This document shows, piece by piece, positions 35,601 through 47,465 of a DNA stretch of 64,000 nt. The notes under the pieces were generated by a model that did no database searches, was not told where the DNA came from, and worked only from the letters and a program-made list of their open reading frames with translations. This DNA is from Mya arenaria (taxonomy: Eukaryota; Mollusca; Bivalvia; Myida; Myidae), in NCBI RefSeq assembly GCF_026914265.1, contig NC_069132.1:70508993-70572992 (forward strand). Reading direction: 5' to 3'. Positions within the stretch are counted from its first letter, which is position 1. The number at the start of each line of letters is the position of its first letter. The position numbers were made by a program, and so were the translations under genes.

Positions 35601-36129
35601 CTTTTTCGAAAACAAACTAATGACTTTGTTTTTCTTGTTAGTCATTCTAAAATGCTGTCCAGGCTTCTTTTTTTTTAATGATGCATGTCCAGGCAACCAA
35701 AAAACGGCATTTTAGAATGACTACTCTTCTTGTTAGAAACAATAAATTGCTATGGTAAATCATGTTATTCTAGCTTCAAAAACTGTCTTAAAGAATGTCT
35801 CAGTGACAACCTGCAAAACCCACCGGTTGCCATTCCAGAAGTTAAATGAATGTGCTGGTCTGGTTTGCAGATTGTTGATTTTAGTCTGGAACTTTACCTT
35901 TAATTTTTTTTTAAGAAAATCATCTTTGACTTTTCAGGATGATTTAAAAGTTTGATTATTTAGCTTTTGAGCTTAAGGCATGTATTTGGCTTTTAATTTA
36001 TGATAATAGTCTATTATGAATTAAGGCTTAAATTGAAGGTTCAAATGAGCTTTGTGTTTTTTACAGGAGGGAATGCGGCTCTACTATGTGTGTACTAACA
36101 GCCAATGTATTCATCGCTGGACTGAATGA
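32637..36129 (+). CDS. POLR2I: RNA polymerase II subunit RPB9
   Basis: Five exons: 32637-32701, 33043-33097, 34242-34315, 35039-35165 and 36067-36129, all with GT/AG junctions. They give 384 nt, or 127 residues and a stop (human has 125). The protein starts [19 protein letters not shown]. The first zinc ribbon has C-x2-C pairs in [15 protein letters not shown] and CRNCDYQQ. The linker [16 protein letters not shown] is nearly invariant. The second zinc ribbon uses CPRCGHKE and [12 protein letters not shown], with [11 protein letters not shown] between. RPB9 sits at the edge of the Pol II jaw and acts in start-site selection, elongation and fidelity through TFIIS-linked cleavage. All eight zinc-binding cysteines are present, so the gene looks functional. 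Introns 2-4 are AT-rich and contain no other gene. Confidence 0.98.
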
Positions 36130-36650
36130 TCGCTTTGTGGATATTTGTATTGTTCATTATTCCTCACAGACAGTTTCATTTTAGCATTTGTCATGTTGTT
36201 TTCTAATCTGTAATGATAATAATTACATAAGTTGTGATTTTTGGTATTGAAAATGAGGACTGTCATTTAATTGTAAAATGTGTCCTATTTTTTACTATTT
36301 TGTTTTATTGTTTTCATCACCGATAGTAGTAAAATTGAAATGAAACAATTTTTGGAATGGAAAGAAACAAAACAAATTCCATTTTCATTGAGTCAATTAA
36401 AAAAATAATACATGTAAAACGTTTTGTAGTCCTTTTTTGTTGGTGTATTAAAATAAAAATGAAGGTTTTGGTTCCAGAATGGTATTCTTGTAGTGAATTG
36501 TTTTTTTTTGTGACGATATGATCTGGGCAGTGAAGGAGAGTACATGTAATATCACAAAAGATCATAATGCATGAAAGGTTGACCAGAGGCTTTAGGGGTC
36601 ACCTTTTTATTATAAGTTATTTTTTAAAACTGTAAGGGCAATTTCATGGA

Positions 36651-36656
36651 AATAAA
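36651..36656 (+). terminator. Candidate polyadenylation signal of POLR2I
   Basis: AATAAA 522 bases after the stop codon. A nearer AATAAA near 36452 is an alternative. Confidence 0.4.
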
Positions 36657-37273
36657 CATATTCTGATATAGAATAATGAAACTGAATGATATTGTTTGTA
36701 TTTATTACTCCGTGTGATCAACAGATCACCCATTTTATCAGTAGATCCAAGGTCAAGGAAACAGTCAAATTGAGAGAAAATGGTCACATGATTTTATAAA
36801 TCATGCTTGTCTTGGTACACAGTAGTCTAATTCAGAACAAGCCTGCATGACCTGCACTTGTAAAATGCTTTTGGGCTTTAAAAAAGCCGAAATTTATGAA
36901 GCAGGGCCTTTTTTTAATTCTATTACGTCATACTATTTCCGGAATCAAATGAGATGTGCAGTGACCGTATAGTAATCAATCAGTGCGCTGTTGTAACTCG
37001 TACAGTGAAGACCTATTCACTGAGTTACACTCGACCGTGACGAAGTTTGCTTCGTCGATGTATTCTTAGGAATACAGTTATACTTCTAATATTTGAAACT
37101 ATTTGGTAGTTTCTTTTTTATTAAAGAATAGAAGTTTTTCAAGATATATAACTAATATTCGTATTAGTTTAATTTTGTTCTGTTCGCAGAAGTATTTTAA
37201 CACGTATCGTAAAATTTTACGACATCGTTTCTTTGCTATTTCCGGCATTGCCGAAAATATCCCCTCGTGTGTA

Positions 37274-38380
37274 ATGGCGGACAAAGAAGTCCAAATTTCG
37301 AAGAATGCTGCGGCTTCGGCCGTTTCTAGTGGAAAGAAAACGTCGACAATGTCGACGAAGATTCCACTTGAAAAAGCGGGCTCTTCAACTACTCAAAGTA
37401 GCTCAAAACCCTCTCAGAAAGACAGTAATGGCGGAAAAATGAATGAGGTGCTTGAGATACTGCGAGTACTCAACTCGAATGTGAATGCACAAAATGCCCG
37501 TCTTGATAAGCAAGAGAAGTGTATAAATGACATTATGAACTCTGAGTGGCCCGATGAGGGTCAACATGACATTGATGTTCCGTATGAACAAGATGAGTTT
37601 GAGGGACAATTTCAGTCTGAATCCTTCGGGGAAAGTTTCAGTGAAACGACAGAGAATCAGTCGAAATCTATTTTCAAGAAACTGTTTGACAAGTTTCAGC
37701 AAAGTGAAGTAGTAGATGCGGAGGTACATTCAGATTTAGCAAATCTGGTAAACAGTTCATTCAGAAATGGTTTGTCGGAGGAAAATCTAGAAGAAATTCT
37801 CAAACAAATACACAGACCGCAAAATTGTGACTCTCTTGTAAAGACGCGGGTAAACCAAGGTATCTGGCGCTTGCTTAAAAGTTTCACACAGGCAGAAGAT
37901 AGTAGGTTAAGTTCACTTCAAGGTGTACTTTTGAAGGCATCGGTGAATGTTGTAAAGCTTGTGGAAAAGCTGGGAACAGCTGAAAGTGAAACAGACTCTG
38001 AGCATGTTGAACTAGGCACCACAGCCATTGCTCTCCTTGGCCACGCTAACAAAATGATAAATTCAAAGAGAAAAGAACTTCACAAAGCAGACTTGGACTA
38101 TAAGTACCACTATTTGACTTCGGCATCTTTGCCCTACACTGATTTACTGTACGGCAATGACAATGACGTGAATAATAACGTCAGAGAAATCAATAACATG
38201 AACCGAATTGGTAAAGCCACAGGCCGTGGTGGAGGTCCGATGAGAGGACGGGGCCGAAGAGGGTTTAACCCATACAATTTGAGAGGCCGAGGCTTCCGTG
38301 GTCGTGGTCGTGGTGGTTTTCAAGCCCGCACAGAATCCCAATCCATGACAAAAAACGGCAAATTTCCACAGAAGAAGTAG
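37274..38380 (+). mobile_element. Gag-like part of the DIRS-like element
   Basis: Begins MADKEVQISKNAAAS, is Ser/Lys/Glu-rich in the first half and ends in an RGG-rich tail (GRGGGPMRGRGRRG, RGRGFRGRGRGG) likely to bind nucleic acid. No zinc knuckle is seen, as is common for DIRS gag proteins. The frame is also open upstream of this ATG to about 37103. Confidence 0.65.
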
Positions 38381-38558
38381 ATCAGGTCAGTACCTTTCGT
38401 GCAGGTAGATTACAAGATTATGTCAAAAATTGGAGAAAAATTACAAGTGATGAGAATGTTTTAGATATTATTGAACATTGCCATATTGATTTATAAAAGG
38501 GGAAAACCCAAAAAACTCAATCTGTTACAGAAGTAATTTTTCGAAAACAGAAGAGCAT

Positions 38559-40407
38559 GTGATTAGCCAAGAAATTGAAAATTTATTGGAAATGCAAGTC
38601 ATTGTAGAGGTTTGTCACCATCCAAATGAATATATTTCTCCAATTTTTGTCATACCAAAACGTTCTGGTGAATACCGGATGATTCTCAATCTTAAAAATC
38701 TCAACAAATATGTTGAATACCATCATTTTAAAATGGACACCTTTGAATCTGCATTAAAATTGGTAAAACCAAATACGTTTTTTGCTAGCACTGAAATCAG
38801 ACATGGGTATTACAGTGTACCAATTGCAGTTGAAGATCAAGTCAAGTTGAGATTTATTCATCTTGGTAAGATATACCAGTATCGAGCCCTGCCAAATGGT
38901 ATTTCCTGTGCGCCAAAACAATTCACAAAAATGATGAAGCCAGTTTATGCATCTCTGCGCATGATGGGACACAAAAATTCAGGTTATATTGATGATTCAC
39001 TGTTAATGGGTGATACATATTCTGAATGTGAGCAAAATGTTCATGATACTGTCAATCTCATGGCGAAGTTAGGATTCATGATTCATGAAACAAAATCGGT
39101 AATTGTTCCAACTAGAAAAATAACATTTCTTGGTAATGATATTGATTCAGAAAAAATGGTGGTAACGTTACCATCAGAAAAAGTGGAAAAAAATAGTCCA
39201 ATCATGCACAGATTTGCAAAAACAGGATAGAGCAAAAATTAGAGATGTTGCTAGGATTTTGGGTCTTTTGGTGTCATCCTTTTCGGCTGTTGAGTTTGGT
39301 CCATTGTTTTACAGAACTATTGAATGTGCAAAAATTCAAGCACTTCAACACCATGCTGGTGATTATGAGTCTATGATGTCTATCACAGAAAGTATAAAAA
39401 ATGAACTCTCATGGTGGATTCAAAATCTTTCTCACCAAAATAGACAGATTATACATGGAAATCCAGATCTCATAATCACCACAGACGCTAGTTCTTTTGG
39501 ATGGGGTGCTGTTTCAGAGAATGAAAGTATTGGTGGCCGATGGGATGATACTGAGATTCAGAATCTTATCAATGTCTTGGAATTGTTTGCTGCAAGCCAT
39601 GCTCTCAAGTCATTTTGTAAGACAAAATCAAACATCCATGTACAAATACGTTCTGACAACTCGTGTACTGTTGCATATATTTGTCATATAGGTGGTAAAA
39701 TAGAACAACTTAACAACATTGCAAAGCATATGTGGCTCTGGAGTAAGGATAGAGCAATTTGGCTTTCAGCAACACATGTTCCTGGAATTGCAAACGAGGC
39801 AGATTTTAGTTCAAGACATTTTAATGAAAATGTTGAATGGAAACTAGCAGAATCTGTTTTTTCAGAAGCCGTGAATTGTTTTGGTTTGCCGGAAATTGAC
39901 ATGTTTGCTTCTCGTTTGAATAGGCAATTGGATCGATTTGTTTCATGGAAACCAGATCCAGATGCAGAAGCAGTTGATGCTTTTTCTGTGGATTGGAATG
40001 GTAGATACATATATGCCTTTCCTCCTTTCAGGTGTGTGGCACAAGTAATTCAGAAAGTGAGGCAGGACAGAGCAGAGGCCTTGCTGGTGGCACCTTTTTG
40101 GATAACACAGAATTCTTTCACCAGTATTCTGGAAATGTTGACTCACGATCCATTCATTCTGAAAGTGGACCAGGACACATTGAAATTACCACAAACATTG
40201 AAAGTGCATCCTTTAGTCAACAAACTACATCTAATGCTATGTCGTATATCCGGAGATCCTATGAAAAGCGAAACTTATCTGAAAAGTATATTAATATCAT
40301 CATGGCCTCATGGAGAAAGACTACACAGAAGCAATATTCCACGTACATTAACCGATGGATTCACTTCTGTCGTGAAAGGGAAATTGATCCACTTCAAACC
40401 CCTATAG
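38559..40407 (+). mobile_element. Reverse transcriptase and RNase H part of the DIRS-like element
   Basis: The RT region shows YRMILNLKNLNKYVE and the SGYIDDSLLMGD block (the Y-x-D-D motif). The RNase H region begins LIITTDASSFGWGAVSE and continues with LELFAASHALKSF and a DNSCTVAYI block. The order RT then RNase H fits DIRS. The part is old enough to show about one break. Confidence 0.8.
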
Positions 40408-41156
40408 AGTACTGCATAGAATTTCTAACTGAACTATATGATTCAGGATTGAGATATGAAACATTAAATACTGCAAGAAGTGCTGTATCAAGTTTATGTA
40501 AAAAACAAAATGGTTATAATGTGGGAAGCCATCCATTAGTTATACGTTTTCTCAGTGGTGTTTATAACTTGCGTCCAACTAAACCAAAATACAAAGAGAC
40601 ATGGGATGTGTCAAAAGTTCTGTGTTATTTGAAAGCTCTGACACCAGCAAGACAGTTGTCATTAAAGATGCTATCTTACAAGCTAGTTATGCTTATAGCT
40701 TTGACTCAGGCAAGTCGAAGCCATTCTATTTCTTTGTTGACACTTGATAATATGATGAAAGACAGTGAGTCTTATGTGTTACACTACTTTGGGCTGTTGA
40801 AACAGTCAAGGAAAGGAAAAGTTAATCCGATCCTAAAATTGAACAGATATACGCTAGATAGCGAAATTTGTGTATATAGTACTATTGCAGAATATATTGA
40901 ACAAACTAGTGGGTTACGTAATGGTGTTAGACAGTTGATAATAAGTTATATTAAACCACACAAACCTGTGGTTTCAACAACTATAAGTCGGTGGATAAAA
41001 TTTGTGTTGAAAAGTTCTAGCATTGATATTGATAAATATAGCTCTCACAGCACAAGAAGTGCTGCTTCATCGAAAGTGAAAGCAAGCGGACTTCCAATAA
41101 AAAATAATGAAATTAGCTGGTTGGTCCACAGATACAACGTTTGCCAGATTATATGA
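40032..41156 (+). mobile_element. Tyrosine-recombinase part of the DIRS-like element
   Basis: Overlaps the end of the RNase H part in another frame, as known for the family. It shows a SAM-like N-terminal helix block (YINRWIHFCREREID) and the catalytic-domain blocks LIALTQASRSHSISLL (arginine region) and SSHSTRSAASSKVKA (HxxR-type region). This replaces the DDE integrase of LTR elements. Confidence 0.75.
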
Positions 41157-41335
41157 CAAGCCCCTGGAGAGAGAAAGTTGTTGCTCCTTCCAGGTTGTTG
41201 TTTTACAGTAAACAGGTACCCATTTTTCTACGAATATTCGATGTTTTTGAATAAGTGCCTGTACGAGATTGCGCAAGTCATTTTTTGTTTGCGTTGAAAT
41301 CTCATTTGATTCCGGAAATAGTATGACGTAATAGA

Positions 41336-41672
41336 AATCCCCAAACAAACGAGACTTACCTGTAAGTAGAAGTTGGGTTGGGATTCTATTAGTCATATTT
41401 CTATTGAGGGGATCAAATGCCCACCGCATTAGGTTCTTGGAAGGTTTTTGATCTGAACCCACCCCTTTTTACCTCTTACTGTTGGGAAAGGGAGTTAATT
41501 TATTTTTGATCCCTCAATGGTTTGGGACAAATATTCCTTGCGCTTTGGCGGTTAATACTGATTGATTACTATACGGTCACTGCACATCTCATTTGATCCC
41601 CTCAATAGAAATATGACTAATAGAATCCCAACCCAACTTCTACTTACAGGTAAGTCTCGTTTGTTTGGGGGA
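41336..41672. repeat. Near-perfect 84-bp palindromic arms at the DIRS 3' end
   Basis: 41336-41419 and 41590-41672 are inverted copies separated by ~170 bp. Both arms contain TTCTACTTACAGGTAAGTCT or its complement, a fused splice acceptor plus donor consensus. The inner ends overlap the terminal-repeat sequence (ATCAAATG), so the palindrome is part of the element's end structure. Confidence 0.8.
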
Positions 41673-41725
41673 ATTTTATGTTGAGCAAAAAAGTAAGTAT
41701 TCAGTTGTTCATTCATCAGTCGATT

Positions 41726-41844
41726 TCAAGTCTGGGTAGGAGTTGGTTGGTGGATAGGAAACAGGTCTTGCAACTCGCCTCTGGTGTTGGACATTTTGTC
41801 TTTGTATAGCATCATAAATGGATTTTCAAAATTGACAGACACAA
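41726..41844 (-). CDS. Orphan terminal exon, unknown protein
   Basis: A good acceptor (TTTGTTCGTGCTTCAG) at 41845 is followed by 38 open codons reading VSVNFENPFMMLYKDKMSNT, then RGELQDLFPIHQPTPTQT and TGA. The composition looks coding rather than random, and the tail is hydrophilic and Pro/Thr-rich. No upstream exon was recognised, so the gene is unknown. It lies 54 bp beyond the DIRS-like element. It could be the last exon of a gene that continues to the right, perhaps the one bearing the kinesin exons. Confidence 0.35.
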
Positions 41845-42304
41845 CTGAAGCACGAACAAACAACATACGATTGTCCAGTTAGCGCTCATTGGCCCATTTT
41901 CACAAATATAGCGAGTCTGAGTTTGACTCATTAATTTTGTTGTAATATTAAAATGCTTTTACAGGAGTAAATATGGTCAAAAGTGCTGTAACTGTTATAA
42001 ATAATATGTCCTACAATCGGTCACGCATCTTTTGTCAAAATTAGTCATGGCATAGATATTTTGGAAAATTTAAGCATGCAGTTTTTTTTTTCCTTCCATC
42101 TTAATCTCTGATGTAAGTGAACACAGCCCCAGCTGAACACTAAAGTATCCTTGGTTTGATTCCCTCCATGTATTTTAGATTGGTTGATAACTAACCAAGT
42201 GGGAAGAGAGAGTTTTCAACGGCCACACCAGTTACCCCCACAACATGAGATCCCACGCTCACAAAACATCGTGCCAACCAGCATCACTTAACATATGTTT
42301 TATA

Positions 42305-42480
42305 CAGTCGAATCCTGTTGGCTTGAACAATGTGACCGGCAAAAACACCTTAAGCCTATGAAAATTCGAGCCAAGCATGATTGCTTACCTACAGTAAAAA
42401 GCAATCGGTTACAGTTTACATCAAATTCGAGCCAATGAGGATTTCGGACCAAGCGATTTTGAGCTTTTGAGATTCGACTG
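42305..42480. mobile_element. pogo/Tc1-like MITE, TA target duplication
   Basis: 176 bp with ends CAGTCGAATCCTGTTGGCTT and, inverted, CAGTCGAATCTCAAAAGCTC, flanked by TA on both sides (42303-42304 and 42481-42482). The internal repeat AAATTCGAGCCAA/AAAATTCGAGCCAA fits a small non-autonomous pogo-like element. No coding capacity. Confidence 0.8.
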
Positions 42481-42482
42481 TA

Positions 42483-44506
42483 CCTTTCTTCACGATCATT
42501 GTAAAATACATTATTAGATAAAGTTTAAACTATTACAACTCGTTCAAGCGATTGAAGATTTATTTATCCATGAAGAAAGCGGCATGATGCATATAGTTAC
42601 AGATGACAAAAAACACTGTTCAAATGAACGACAATCTTATCCTTAGCAAACAATAAGTTTAACACCAGTATGGCATTGAACATGAAGCAGCAACATAAGT
42701 AATATCTATGTTTAGTATATATTCATAAATCATAATCTATATAAGGAAATTCAATGTAACAAACACAACTCTGTGATAATGATATCAATTCACTGTTCCT
42801 AAATTCTTTACATACAAGTCCATTCATAATTGTTTGACATACTGAAATATTCACTTTTCACTTTATCACTCGAAATAAAGCTAACCTGTACAGTCATGAG
42901 CAGCTTCAAAGTTTATTTATATGTTATGAATACAATTCATTTTCATTTATTGATAATATGCCTTATGTACATGCAGCAAGCTTATGTCAGTGGTTTCTAA
43001 CAGCTGTTAAATGTCAATCTTGAAAAAAGGGAGTCTGTTTTGGTATGAGGGATTAATGCCTATAGCAGGGTCAAGAGGCTTAGACCCCTTTGAAATTGTT
43101 TATATTTATTTAAAGATATTTCCTACTGCTTTTGATGTACATTTCTGAGCTAAAAATAGTATTTACAACTGAATTGTACGAAGTCAAAAGCTCTCAATTT
43201 TCAGAATTAATCCTGGATTTAAGAAACCCATATAAATATAGATGGACAGTCCTGGCTCCAATTTCTCGAAACTCATTAAGTCCCTTATAACAGGGTTAAG
43301 CTAAGCTCACTATTTTTGTTTTTCAATAATTTGCATAATATTTACTTCTTTAAGAGTTTTTATACCTTGAATAGGAATTATGATTATGATGATCGCAAAT
43401 TACCATTTTTCATGTATCAAAATTCAATTTCAGTATGTATTTTATCTAATTCAAATAAGCTACCTAAGCCTAGCTGTTAACCTTAAGAAGTTTCGAGAAA
43501 TTGGGGCCTGTTGTTTAAGAAACCTGTAGTGAATATGACTGGCTTCACTTCTAACCGAGAACATGTCTTCTGAAACTCAGTATAAATACGTGTTCGTTTA
43601 AACAACATACTTATTATGCCTGACCCTGATCCATTATCTACACGTGGACTACCCCAATAGCACAAAAAAATGTTTTATAATTAAACATGATTTTTTTTGT
43701 ATCATATAATAGTAGATATTAATGACATAGTAACAGTTGCATTTATGTACAGTGTATTCAGTTGCACACGTTTACACTGCATTAAAATGGGATTTTAATA
43801 AAGTACTTAAGGCTCTAAAGATGATGGAGATTAGGACAGATGTGGTTTTGTTTTCCAGTCTTATTTGATCAGAAACAATATTATATAGACACTTAAGGGA
43901 AAATTAAACACAATAATGCATGCGTTACAGACGTGTAATCATAAAGAACTATTTGTAATTTCACCCGAATCCTTCATATAATAAGTCTTTATTCTAAGCT
44001 TTTTCCCCCCTTAGTGGGGGCTACAAGATACACTAGTTGACGATTAAATAAATTTTAAACAAGCACTAATGATATAACCTAAATACTACATTCTACAGTT
44101 GCTGTCTGCGTAAACTGAAGATAAAATAAACTTCATTTTGAGTCCGCTAGACATAATATAGTCCACTTACAACAGCATCTAATATAAATACATGAAATTT
44201 ATGTATGACTAAGTGAGAAATACCAGAAACAACTTAAAATAATATAATTCAAAAGAATTTCACAGCATTGTTAATCATTTATAGTTGTAAAGATATAAAT
44301 TAATTAAGTATTTTCAATACCTTGTAATATAAAGAAAAACAACAAGTGTAAATAAAAATAGTGTAACACATTTATACCCTACTTTTGTAGTGTTAATATT
44401 GCACAGTTGTCTAACTTGGTTAACCTTAAAACACTTTAGCCGAAATGTACTTAATTTAAATCGAAGAAGCAATTAAATGTTATTGAGATTTAGTTATTTA
44501 TAATCG
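42483..44506. other. Intergenic/intronic AT-rich stretch, nothing recognised
   Basis: No exon, long frame or clear element. It carries a weak inverted pair at 43255-43290 ('ggctccaatttctcgaaact') and 43490-43506 ('agtttcgagaaattgggg...'), ~250 bp apart, which may mark a small decayed MITE. Confidence 0.4.
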
Positions 44507-45160
44507 AGGTTGCGAAACATTTCTTGTACGAGTACTTGTAGACTACTTTTAGTGCACAATGTTTACATGCCAATTCCTGAAGACTATCCCAGGGGATTTT
44601 GACATATTTCTTTTCCAGAAAAAAAGGGGGATTTTGACTTTTCCCCCAGAATTCCAGAGGATTTTGCCATTTTTTTCCCAGAGAAAAGGGGGATTTTGAC
44701 CTTTTTTCACCCAGAATTTCAGGGGATTTTGACATTTTTTTACCAGAATTCCAGGGCATTTTAACCTTTTTTTCACCAGAATTCCAGGGGATTCTGACAT
44801 TAGACCAGTGAATTTTGATCAATCAACACAGTGCTACTGAGAGACTTGATTTTTACCAGAATTATTTTATTTATACTTTTGCATAAATTGCTCTAATTTT
44901 TGGGAGACCCTGTGATCAGTACATGTCATTTACAAATATTATGTACTTGCAAAAAGAACTATTTCATGGAAAATTATTTGTTTGGTCAACAGAATGGGTT
45001 ATGCAATAATCAGTAAGCCTTCAAGTTGATTCAATTCTTTTTTCTGCAAATGACTTTAAGCGAAGTTTAAATACTAATTTGCAAAGTGACTTAAAACGTG
45101 ACTGCATTTTTTTATGTACATAGAGCTACAAGTTAATGTTCACATTGTGTTTCGCAACTT
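44507..45160. mobile_element. MITE related to 30906-31576
   Basis: The left end AGGTTGCGAAACATTT is inverted at the right end as AAGTTGCGAAACACAA. The interior has five or more copies of CCAGAATTCCAGGGGATTTTGAC-type motifs (each under 25 bp), then a block with CAAATT and TTTTTGG(A/G) that aligns with 31230-31350 of the other copy. Length is similar (~654 versus 671 bp). A minus-strand 110-codon frame across the motif repeats is spurious. Confidence 0.6.
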
Positions 45161-45906
45161 AACAACTTAATCTTGTATACATTTTTCTATAGCAAGTACA
45201 CAACATATATATATATATAATAATATTAATTATTTAATCAATTTTGAGCCAGAAAACAACCTTTTTGTGATAACAATAGGATACAAATTAGGTTATTTCT
45301 TTGGTTGTATGAAATAAAATAGTTTAGGCACTTTCTGTGCAGCTTACATGGAGAAAATAGAAAAAAACAACATAATTATTGTGCGTCTGAACTTGTTGAC
45401 TGCCACAAAAGCATAAATGTTGACTGCAGCCACATAATTAGGAAGTCATGATTCCGGTTGATGGATTTATCTTGAGAACCATTTGGTTGTAAAATTAAGC
45501 AGGATACAACATTTTTAGGTAACCATTAGAAAGCAAGGCAATTTCAACGACTTAATGTACAATAGTAAGACAGTAGACAAAAAATTGTTTATGCAACATG
45601 TACACAGGAATGATAAAATCCAGAATTAATCCTGAAATCTCAGTCATCGAAATTAGACTTTTGGATGAACAAGACCGAAATCTTATACTTATGCTTGGCA
45701 TCAAATTTTTGAACTAGCCCTACTATTTAACAGTCCAGGGCTTGCAGGCATGTGTTTATTTCTACCACCTAAATCTGTTTAAATGCTAGCATAGAGTCGT
45801 AAAGTTGGTTAATATGCTGGACGTTTGCATCAAAATTGTAAGGAGTTCGTAGAAATGAATGTTAAGGGTCTTGGAAACAATATTTCATCAAGGATCTTAG
45901 CCCCTT

Positions 45907-45975
45907 CACCCTGCTTCGGGATAGAATTTCACCCTGCTTCGGGATAGAATTTCACCCTGCTTCGGGATAGAATTC
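45907..45975. repeat. 23-bp tandem repeat, three copies
   Basis: CACCCTGCTTCGGGATAGAA plus TTT, starting at 45907, 45930 and 45953, with perfect or near-perfect identity. Confidence 0.9.
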
Positions 45976-47088
45976 CAGATTATTTTCATGTTTCCGATCA
46001 TCATCCCTGTGTACAACTTCATAACAAAAGAGGAAAGAATACTTGCAAAAGTCATCACAATAAAGAGGATGGTAGTTCTTAGCCAATAATAAATCATTAG
46101 TTTGAAGGCAAACACATTGAATTTGACACTGAAGACTACAATTGTGGTCTTTATCATTTGAAAATATGAGGTTTAAGTGTACAATTCACATTATATGACA
46201 GATATACCACAGAAATTCGACGAGATTTAAATTTATCACAGATTTTCAGTGGCACATAAAGATTATGACAAATCTGAGATATGTACAAATTTGAAAAGAA
46301 TCTGTAAGGCAAGATGCAATATGTTCTTTGGTTTACTTCCACGACCCAGAGAGATATACTGTGTTGGTCAGAGTCGACAAATATTTGAATTTAAACAAGC
46401 TTGGTCAAGAATACAAAATCAAAATAAATAATCTTATCTTTAAATATAAGGATTAAAATCATTTCGGTCAAGCTGATTTTTGCAGTTTGGTCATGGGAGA
46501 AGAAAATTCAATATTTTATTTCAGGCCATTAACCTTGCGTTATTTGATGATGTGTATGAAAAACACCCTGTATCAATTAAAATTAGCATGTGTCACTATT
46601 AACTTATATTTTTATTTGTCTATAACATTTCTACATAAATATTTTTAATCTATAATAAATAAAAAGTTAAACTACATAACACCAATCCAAAATATTTTCA
46701 ATTACCATATTGTTTGAAGCGTATTCATCATCTTATAAGCAAAAAAATTCAAATACCTACACGATTATTTTTACATGTCAATTTTTATCAACAGAAAATC
46801 GGTACAGTGAATATGGCTTTCATCATGCACTTTCATATCAAATTTTCAATGGATGATGATATGTTAGGACAGATAATGCACAGAAAAATAATTCAGGTCA
46901 AGTATGATTTCCTTTTAAAAAAAAATGAATTTCATGATCTTTCTGAAATGGACTGGGGAGCAATTGTCAAGAAACATAACATGATCTATAGCATGCAGGC
47001 AGTGATTAGAATATTCTATGACAATTAACCCCATACTATCTGCAGTACAATTCTGTACTCAATGGATATTGCTTATGAAACAGAACAC
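45976..47088. other. Non-coding stretch with weak coding-like patches
   Basis: 46249-46434 (plus, after a TTTTCAG) and 46714-47028 (plus) are open for 60 and 104 codons, but neither has a good start nor a recognisable domain. 45950-46157 (minus) is open in two frames, one of them Cys-rich. None is called as a gene. Confidence 0.35.
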
Positions 47089-47092
47089 TTAA

Positions 47093-47461
47093 AGGGACTA
47101 GACACCAGATGATACCATTGCAAGAAAAAGAAAATTGTCAAAAACTTAAAAAAAATTGATTCTACACATTAAAACTTACTGGTGTAACACATTGCTTACA
47201 AAACATGATTGTATCTTTCGCCTTTTGCGTATTTTTCCGATTTGAAATTTACTGGCTTTGTCTACCACGTAAATCCGAATAAATTTTAAAATAGCGCCAA
47301 TATATGCAACTGTTATTATCGCATGCAAAATATACACACTTTAAACTGGGAAACCATTATGCGCTAATTTTAAACAGGTAAGACAATGACAAAATAGCCT
47401 TTGAATCGTGTGAAATTATGTATTACTGGCCGATATCGGGACCATCAGGTGTCTAGTCCCT
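47093..47461. mobile_element. piggyBac-like MITE, second family, TTAA target duplication
   Basis: 369 bp with ends AGGGACTAGACACCAGATGA and, inverted, AGGGACTAGACACCTGATGG, flanked by TTAA (47089-47092 and 47462-47465). No coding capacity. A truncated relative begins at 51053. Confidence 0.88.
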
Positions 47462-47465
47462 TTAA

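Larger units (their letters stand above)
36916..41672 (+). mobile_element. DIRS-like tyrosine-recombinase retrotransposon (fossil)
   Basis: About 4.75 kb with the layout of the DIRS order: a gag-like part (~37.27-38.38 kb), a reverse transcriptase/RNase H part (~38.56-40.4 kb), and an overlapping tyrosine-recombinase part (~40.03-41.16 kb). It has inverted rather than direct ends. The left terminal segment (36916-36984, including CAAATGAGATGTGCAGTGAC) is inverted at 41547-41625. A second inverted piece (41297-41338) acts as the internal complementary region expected for the family. All main parts are present and largely open, with about one apparent break in the polymerase region, so the copy looks fairly young but not clearly whole. 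Overlapping reading frames are usual in this family. Confidence 0.85.

Noticed and set aside
44490-44822. A 110-codon minus-strand frame rich in Lys/Pro/Ser
   Set aside because: Generated by repeats of the CCAGGGGATTTTGAC motif in a MITE.
45950-46157. A Cys-rich minus-strand frame (CSLQCQIQCVC)
   Set aside because: Opens by chance beside a 23-bp repeat that supplies its stop; no acceptor or signal peptide.
46249-47028. Two plus-strand frames of 60 and 104 codons with plausible acceptors
   Set aside because: No convincing start, no donor, no domain; they could be decayed exons but cannot be supported.
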